This document shows, piece by piece, positions 60,192 to 64,000 of a DNA stretch of 64,000 nucleotides (position 1 is its first letter; every line of letters starts with the position of its first letter). Location of the stretch: positions 51,232,394 through 51,296,393 of the forward strand of contig CM074181.1 of assembly GCA_037179385.1 (NCBI GenBank). The letters run 5' to 3'. The DNA comes from Holothuria scabra. Lineage: Eukaryota; Echinodermata; Holothuroidea; Aspidochirotida; Holothuriidae. The notes under the pieces are model-generated. The model saw only the letters and a list, made by a program, of their open reading frames with translations, searched no databases and had not been told where the DNA came from. A program made the translations under genes and the position numbers.

Positions 60192-61215
60192 TTGGGAAGA
60201 AGACCTCTCAGATTGTGATCGTAATTGGGCAATCTTTACACACTTAGCACCCGCAGTAACATGCATTTTGGGAGACCGTACTGAAGCAAGCTTACGCAGA
60301 GCGAAGACGGACATAGTCTTAAGTAATTAAATATTTTTAGAAATTGGAGCAAATTAGAAAGTTAAAAATTCAAAAGAAAATCGTTATAGTAGACAGCGAT
60401 TGCCAGGGAGTGAACTGTGTCTAGAGTCTTCGTTATAGAATTTCAATGAGAGCTTAATTGCGAAGTTTCACACTGCACATTTTCGTGTTCAAGATGAGAA
60501 TATGTCGAAATGTCATGTGAGGAGAGAGAAAAAAAGATATTTCCAAAAAAGAGTGATACCTTCCTTCTTATTCTTCTGTCTCCACTATAAATGCTATATA
60601 TCAGCCTGTTGTCTTTTTTCTGCTTATCTAGTATGCATTATATGTACATACTTTCGCATCACTTAACGTATGTGCACACAAAATGCATGGCATTTTATTG
60701 GATCTTGTATCGCAGTGCTCCACTCCAGGTACCATCATGCATTACATTTCAAGACGGCTGACTGACTACATGTGTACTGCAAATAGAAAAGAGGCATATA
60801 CAAAGCGGGATATACCGTCTTCAGGAATACTGGAATAATTTATCCACGGACCCATGTGAGAAAGTATATTTCCTGTCTTTATGTGTGTATTCGGTAATTG
60901 TTGGACAGCTTCAGGATGGTTTCGGGATAAATTTGTGACCATTTGCCGAAGGTGACCTAAAATCTCCCGATGATACTTGGGCATTTTGGCCGACAATTTT
61001 GCCTAAAATTGGTTTTATGAAAACTTGCGAAGTTAGTCTGGTAAGTTTCATAGTTTTCTCGATCGTAACTGGAATAAAACAGAATAAATAAGCCATTATT
61101 TCATCTCAAAGGTACACTTTCATAAGCTCCTAAAATTCAAAATTGTGTGACGTCATCAGAGCTAAATATATATTGCGGTGACCCCGAGGTCAGCTTCCCA
61201 ACTTCAATCACATGT
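60192..61215. other. About 1 kb of unrelated sequence interrupting the Penelope-like relic
   Basis: No similarity to the flanking element and no recognised motifs. Probably an insertion, but I could not find inverted ends or a clear target duplication at its borders. Confidence 0.4.
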
Positions 61216-62060
61216 AGGAAAGAGAACCTCTAAACACTGTTACCAAACATGAAGAGAAATTCCACCAACAAAATATCATGCAGATTAAACAACCCTGCCA
61301 AGAGCGAAATGGGACGAGTAAGTAAAATTACCCTTGAGTGTACAAATTAAAACGTTAAGGGCCTCCACGAGAGTTTATCAGTGGAGAAGCACATCCTCCA
61401 CCATAATCGACTGGGTTACATCCCTCAGGCATAAGCAGTCCCGGACCTCTATGATCTTTGACAACGTAGACTTCTACCTCTCCATATCTCAGCAACCACT
61501 TATCACTTACCTTGCACGGGCTGAACAACGTGTGCGTATCTCGGGACTGGACCTATCTATCATCATGCATGCCAGAGAGTCCGTCCTGTTTAGTAAAAAT
61601 ACACCCTGGGCGAAACGAAGAATCCACCACTTCTTTGAAGTCACAATGGGCAGTTTCGATGGAGCTTACGTATATGAACTGGTCGGTCTTTCTATCCTTA
61701 ACAGCCTTAGCAAGCACAGTTATGTCTCCGACGTTGGACTTTACAGGGATGACGGGCTTGCATTCTTGAGGACGCAATCCGAAAGACTCGATGGCAGAGC
61801 TAGCAAGGATTTAATCAAGACCTTCAACGAGTTTGACTTGAGAATTACTATCGAAACTAACCTCCATACCGTCAACTTTCTCGATGTCACACTTAACACG
61901 AGAGATTGAACCGATGCCCCCTACAGGAAACCCAACGACACCCCCTGTTGATTAATATCCAGTCAAAACACCCACCCAGCATTCTTAGAAATATCCCATC
62001 GTTTGTAAACAAACGTTTTACTGAGCTGTCCTGCAATTAAGCAGCTTTTGACGCTGCGGC
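61216..62060 (+). pseudogene. Penelope-like retroelement, reverse transcriptase
   Basis: The fragment begins with CRLNNPAKSEMGRVSK (61275-61325), then a frameshift into the longest ORF of this part (to 61909). That ORF reads VYQWRSTSSTIIDWV, then FDNVDFYLSIS (the RT first catalytic Asp region, usually FDxxxFYPSI), VTMGSFDGAYVYELVGL and GLYRDDGLAFLR, the Y-x-DD catalytic box. It continues NFLDVTLN to a stop, after which the conserved PYRKPNDTP and NIPSFVNKRFTEL can still be read past two more stops. This is a nearly complete RT core in decay. A GIY-YIG endonuclease is not seen after it on this strand. Confidence 0.7.
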
Positions 62061-62484
62061 ACATTAGACTCTATGGCATTAGACTCTATCTTTTTTCATT
62101 ATATTGGACCTTCGGTACGCGTTATTCAATTTTATATTTTAATTCATTTTAAGACACATTCACAAAGAAAAATAACCGAGATGAAGTTTATCCTAAGATT
62201 TAAGACGCACATAAATGGGCTTAATAGGGAATTAGGACCACTGAACCATTAAACTTTTCAAAAGCATCTGTAGTTTGACTTACCCTTTACCGTTTCTATT
62301 AAGTTTAAGTTTCTAGTATTTCACTTCGTGTTTCATTACTGGCGGAAGAAGATCCCAGGTAGGATTGAAAATTTTCAATATTATATTATATCTCTGTACA
62401 TTGCAGTGTCAACCAGGCACATTTTACTTGCCTTTATTACAGGTCTTTATATCAAAGTACACACACGGACTCTCACTTATTTAC
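62061..62484. other. No gene seen
   Basis: AT-rich; nothing recognised apart from a short local duplication (ttagactctat, near 62067 and 62080). Confidence 0.5.
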
Positions 62485-62502
62485 TATATATATAAAAAAT
62501 AC

Positions 62503-62533
<31 letters not shown>

Positions 62534-62537
62534 TATA
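62485..62537. repeat. (TA)n microsatellite, impure
   Basis: Alternating TA with aaaaatac and gta interruptions; ends at cgcgcag. Confidence 0.9.
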
Positions 62538-62578
62538 CGCGCAGATAAAACAATTTCCCCCTAAGGTGGGAATTAGCG
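62538..62578 (-). other. 41-bp spacer between TA arrays carrying the post-TA motif
   Basis: Read on the minus strand after the (TA)n at 62579-62639, it begins acgctaattcccaccttagg. This parallels acgctagatcctaccttagg at 63556-63535, which also follows a (TA)n array. Confidence 0.6.

Positions 62579-62639
<61 letters not shown>
62579..62639. repeat. (TA)n microsatellite, pure, about 60 bp; tail of the SINE
   Basis: Uninterrupted TA. On the minus strand it directly follows the SINE body. Confidence 0.95.
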
Positions 62640-62642
<3 letters not shown>

Positions 62643-62762
62643 CAAATTGGTAAAGCTGGAAAATCTGGCTGAGGTGAAAAAACGATGTTGACTCCACCGG
62701 GATTCGAACTCGGGACCTCCCGCTTTCTAGTGCGGACGCTCTAACCACTGAGCCATGAAGCC
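62640..62762 (-). mobile_element. tRNA-derived SINE with (TA)n tail
   Basis: On the minus strand, 62762-62690 is a 73-nt tRNA-like head: a 7-bp acceptor stem with wobbles (GGCTTCA/TGGAGTC), a D arm with A-box tggctcagtgg, and a T arm with perfect B-box GTTCGAATCCC-type sequence. The anticodon arm is CCGC...GCGG around an 8-base loop (actagaaa), one base too long, and the T stem has an A-C mismatch. It is therefore a SINE head, not a working tRNA gene. T6 lies about 10 bases after the head, a possible Pol III terminator. A body of about 40 bases and the (TA)n array follow. Confidence 0.75.
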
Positions 62763-62975
62763 AAGTTGGTTTGGCCTTTGTTCAAATAACAGATGAAGCA
62801 ACTCGCAATTCACCTCCTGAGCAGGCGCCTAATTTTTCGGAACAGCACTAGTTCTCGTTTGACGCAAGCCCAACCAGAGATCAAAGTTGATGCTATCCAG
62901 CTGAACACAATTGTTTATTCGCCAGCGGATCTCCGAAGAGATACAGAAACCTGTGAAAGCAGAAGAGATGAAGTG

Positions 62976-62978
<3 letters not shown>
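62763..62978 (+). other. Probable 3' end of another short element with (TA)n tail
   Basis: No protein motif. The last 60 bases (ctccgaagagatacagaaac, ctgtgaaagcagaag) again contain a gaaac word and lead directly into a long (TA)n array, paralleling the other retroelement ends in this cluster. Assignment is weak. Confidence 0.3.

Positions 62979-63047
<69 letters not shown>
62979..63047. repeat. (TA)n microsatellite, about 68 bp
   Basis: Pure alternating TA, ending atttacctggatcc. Confidence 0.95.
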
Positions 63048-63051
<4 letters not shown>

Positions 63052-63555
63052 TGGATCCTACCTTTGGTCGACATTCCTTCGTCTAAAAATGTACATTAGG
63101 TCGACAATTACGATAGGTCAACATTTTCGTGTCGACCTAATGTTTGGTTCACGATTTCAACCCCTTCTGCATACATTCTTAATGAAATAAGTGCATGTAT
63201 AATACCTTCATGGCGCCCTCTTTATTGTGTCTGTATATAGACGTAATAAACACAATGTATAGTATGTAGATTTGCACGTGAAAAAAGAGGTGTTATATCT
63301 TGCGTTGTCTAAAAATGTACATTAAGTAAACACGTAAATATTGCAAAATACCTTTAATACTTTGTTTATTTTATTATAACTTGTGCGTACGTCATACATA
63401 ATAATTATACCATACATATTATTGTTGGCGCTGTTGAAGTTTATGGTGGTATTTTATTTGAATTTTTTAGTGTCTGTATGTGCAGATACATTCAAATATG
63501 TGAAATATGTATATGTCGACTTAAGGTCGATGTCGACCTAAGGTAGGATCTAGCG

Positions 63556-63556
<1 letters not shown>
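63048..63556. mobile_element. Palindromic TIR element with GTCGAC repeats, between two (TA)n arrays
   Basis: The left end has ctggatcctacctttggtcgaca; the right end inverted gives ctagatcctaccttaggtcgaca. These are about 23-bp inverted termini with two mismatches and one gap. GTCGAC or near matches occur near 63067, 63101, 63116, 63131, 63513 and 63530. An internal imperfect palindrome is formed by cattaggtcgacaat and gtgtcgacctaatg (63095-63145). The word gtctaaaaatgtacatta is directly repeated near 63080 and 63308. Both outer flanks are TA arrays, so the target preference or the tail is TA. No ORF of note. Confidence 0.6.
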
Positions 63557-63592
<36 letters not shown>

Positions 63593-63597
63593 TATAA
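63557..63597. repeat. (TA)n microsatellite, about 32 bp plus imperfect tail
   Basis: Alternating TA ending aaatatataacatgg; on the minus strand it is the tail of the element at 63598-64000. Confidence 0.9.
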
Positions 63598-63853
63598 CAT
63601 GGTGAAGTCCGTGCGTTGGTGGAAAATAAATACACAAAATAAGCAGAAAAAGAGCAATGCCTCTGCCACCAACCAAGAAAAACAAAAACGATGGTACATT
63701 CTGTAATCCCGTGCTTTATAGATGACCAAAAAGCAAATAGTAACAAAATACAGAATATGTACAAACTGAACGTTTCGAACCTCCTAGATTCCTTATCGAC
63801 AGTATAATGGAAAGCTTAACAATGTTACGGAGAGGAAAGTACAAGCGACCTGA
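63598..63853 (-). mobile_element. 3' non-coding end of a Penelope-like element
   Basis: On the minus strand, tcgataaggaatctaggagg is followed by ttcgaaacgttcag, a gaaacgtt motif like the one at 10970. After about 190 bases it reaches the (TA)n array. It follows the coding tail at 63854-64000. The 90-codon minus ORF here (63492-63764) runs into TA repeats and is not a gene. Confidence 0.45.
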
Positions 63854-64000
63854 TCAGCGGTCACGCTTGTTGGCCATGAATGAAAGGTCACGGTTAAGAC
63901 CGTGGACGTGACTCTCACACCTGAAGATTAGCCTTAATTCTTGTTTTTTACGAATCTCAGTTGTAGAAAAGCCTCCCATCAATATCGCGAATTTTAAATC
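63854..64000 (-). pseudogene. Penelope-like element, C-terminal end of coding region (partial, cut by window end)
   Basis: The minus-strand frame is open from the window edge to a TGA at 63854-63856 and reads RKKQELRLIFRCESHVHGLN followed by RDLSFMANKRDR. A charged helix ending in a GLN motif just before the C-terminus resembles the end of the GIY-YIG endonuclease of Penelope-like proteins (RERxWIxxLxTxxPxGLN). The orientation and the downstream gaaacgtt and (TA)n support a retroelement 3' end. Only about 48 codons are visible, so the assignment is provisional; no stops interrupt it. Confidence 0.45.

Noticed and set aside
61553..61777. 74-codon minus-strand ORF
   Set aside because: Shadow of the Penelope-like RT on the plus strand.
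62690..62762. Functional tRNA gene
   Set aside because: 8-base anticodon loop, T-stem mismatch, and SINE body plus TA tail attached.
62365..63086. ORFs of repeated Ile-Tyr
   Set aside because: Translations of (TA)n arrays.

Overview
The window is animal nuclear DNA of an invertebrate type: AT-rich, with long non-coding stretches, (TA)n microsatellites and many G or C homopolymers. I found no host protein-coding gene, rRNA or functional tRNA that I could defend. Almost everything recognisable is a transposable element. The mixture fits a marine invertebrate deuterostome such as an echinoderm or hemichordate: Ty3/gypsy elements including one with Gmr1-type domain order (a type described from deuterostomes), a DIRS-type element, a Penelope-like element, a CR1/L2-like LINE, hAT and piggyBac MITEs, and a tRNA-derived SINE. 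The exact taxon is inference.

Layout. 1-3001 is the 3' end of a well-preserved Ty3/gypsy element: the pol C-terminus, a separate intact C2H2 zinc-finger ORF behind a candidate splice acceptor, a polypurine tract and a complete LTR of about 1.43 kb with 7-bp inverted ends. 3-25 kb is mostly unique AT-rich DNA. It holds two copies of one MITE family (near 4.2 and 22.4 kb), a candidate Penelope-type 3' end with a (TA)n tail (11 kb), a perfect 28-bp palindrome (13.5 kb), tRNA-like SINE pieces (19.5 kb) and a recent 373-bp tandem duplication (23.4-24.2 kb). A DIRS-like relic with tyrosine-recombinase motifs lies at 25.9-26.9 kb on the minus strand. 28-34 kb is a field of MITEs and dispersed repeats. 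35.2-39.5 kb carries a decayed Ty3/gypsy element on the minus strand whose domains run gag, protease, integrase, reverse transcriptase, RNase H.

40-50 kb holds a repeat paired with one at 31.4 kb, a long fold-back hairpin at 41.1-41.5 kb, hAT ends and a piggyBac-like MITE at 47.8 kb. 50-55.7 kb is nearly featureless. 55.7-59.6 kb is a LINE relic split by a 1,860-bp hAT element with a perfect 8-bp target duplication. 59.9-62.1 kb is an interrupted Penelope-like element. 62.4-64 kb is a cluster of (TA)n arrays separating a tRNA-SINE, a palindromic TIR element and the 3' end of a second, minus-strand Penelope-like element.

The elements do not form a joint pathway; they are a stratigraphy of insertions. 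The youngest events by appearance are the 5' gypsy element, the 373-bp duplication and the hAT inserted in the LINE. The most useful observations for follow-up are the gypsy zinc-finger third ORF, the integrase-before-RT gypsy element, and the repeated association of retroelement 3' ends with (TA)n followed by a shared ATCCTACCTTAGG-type sequence.
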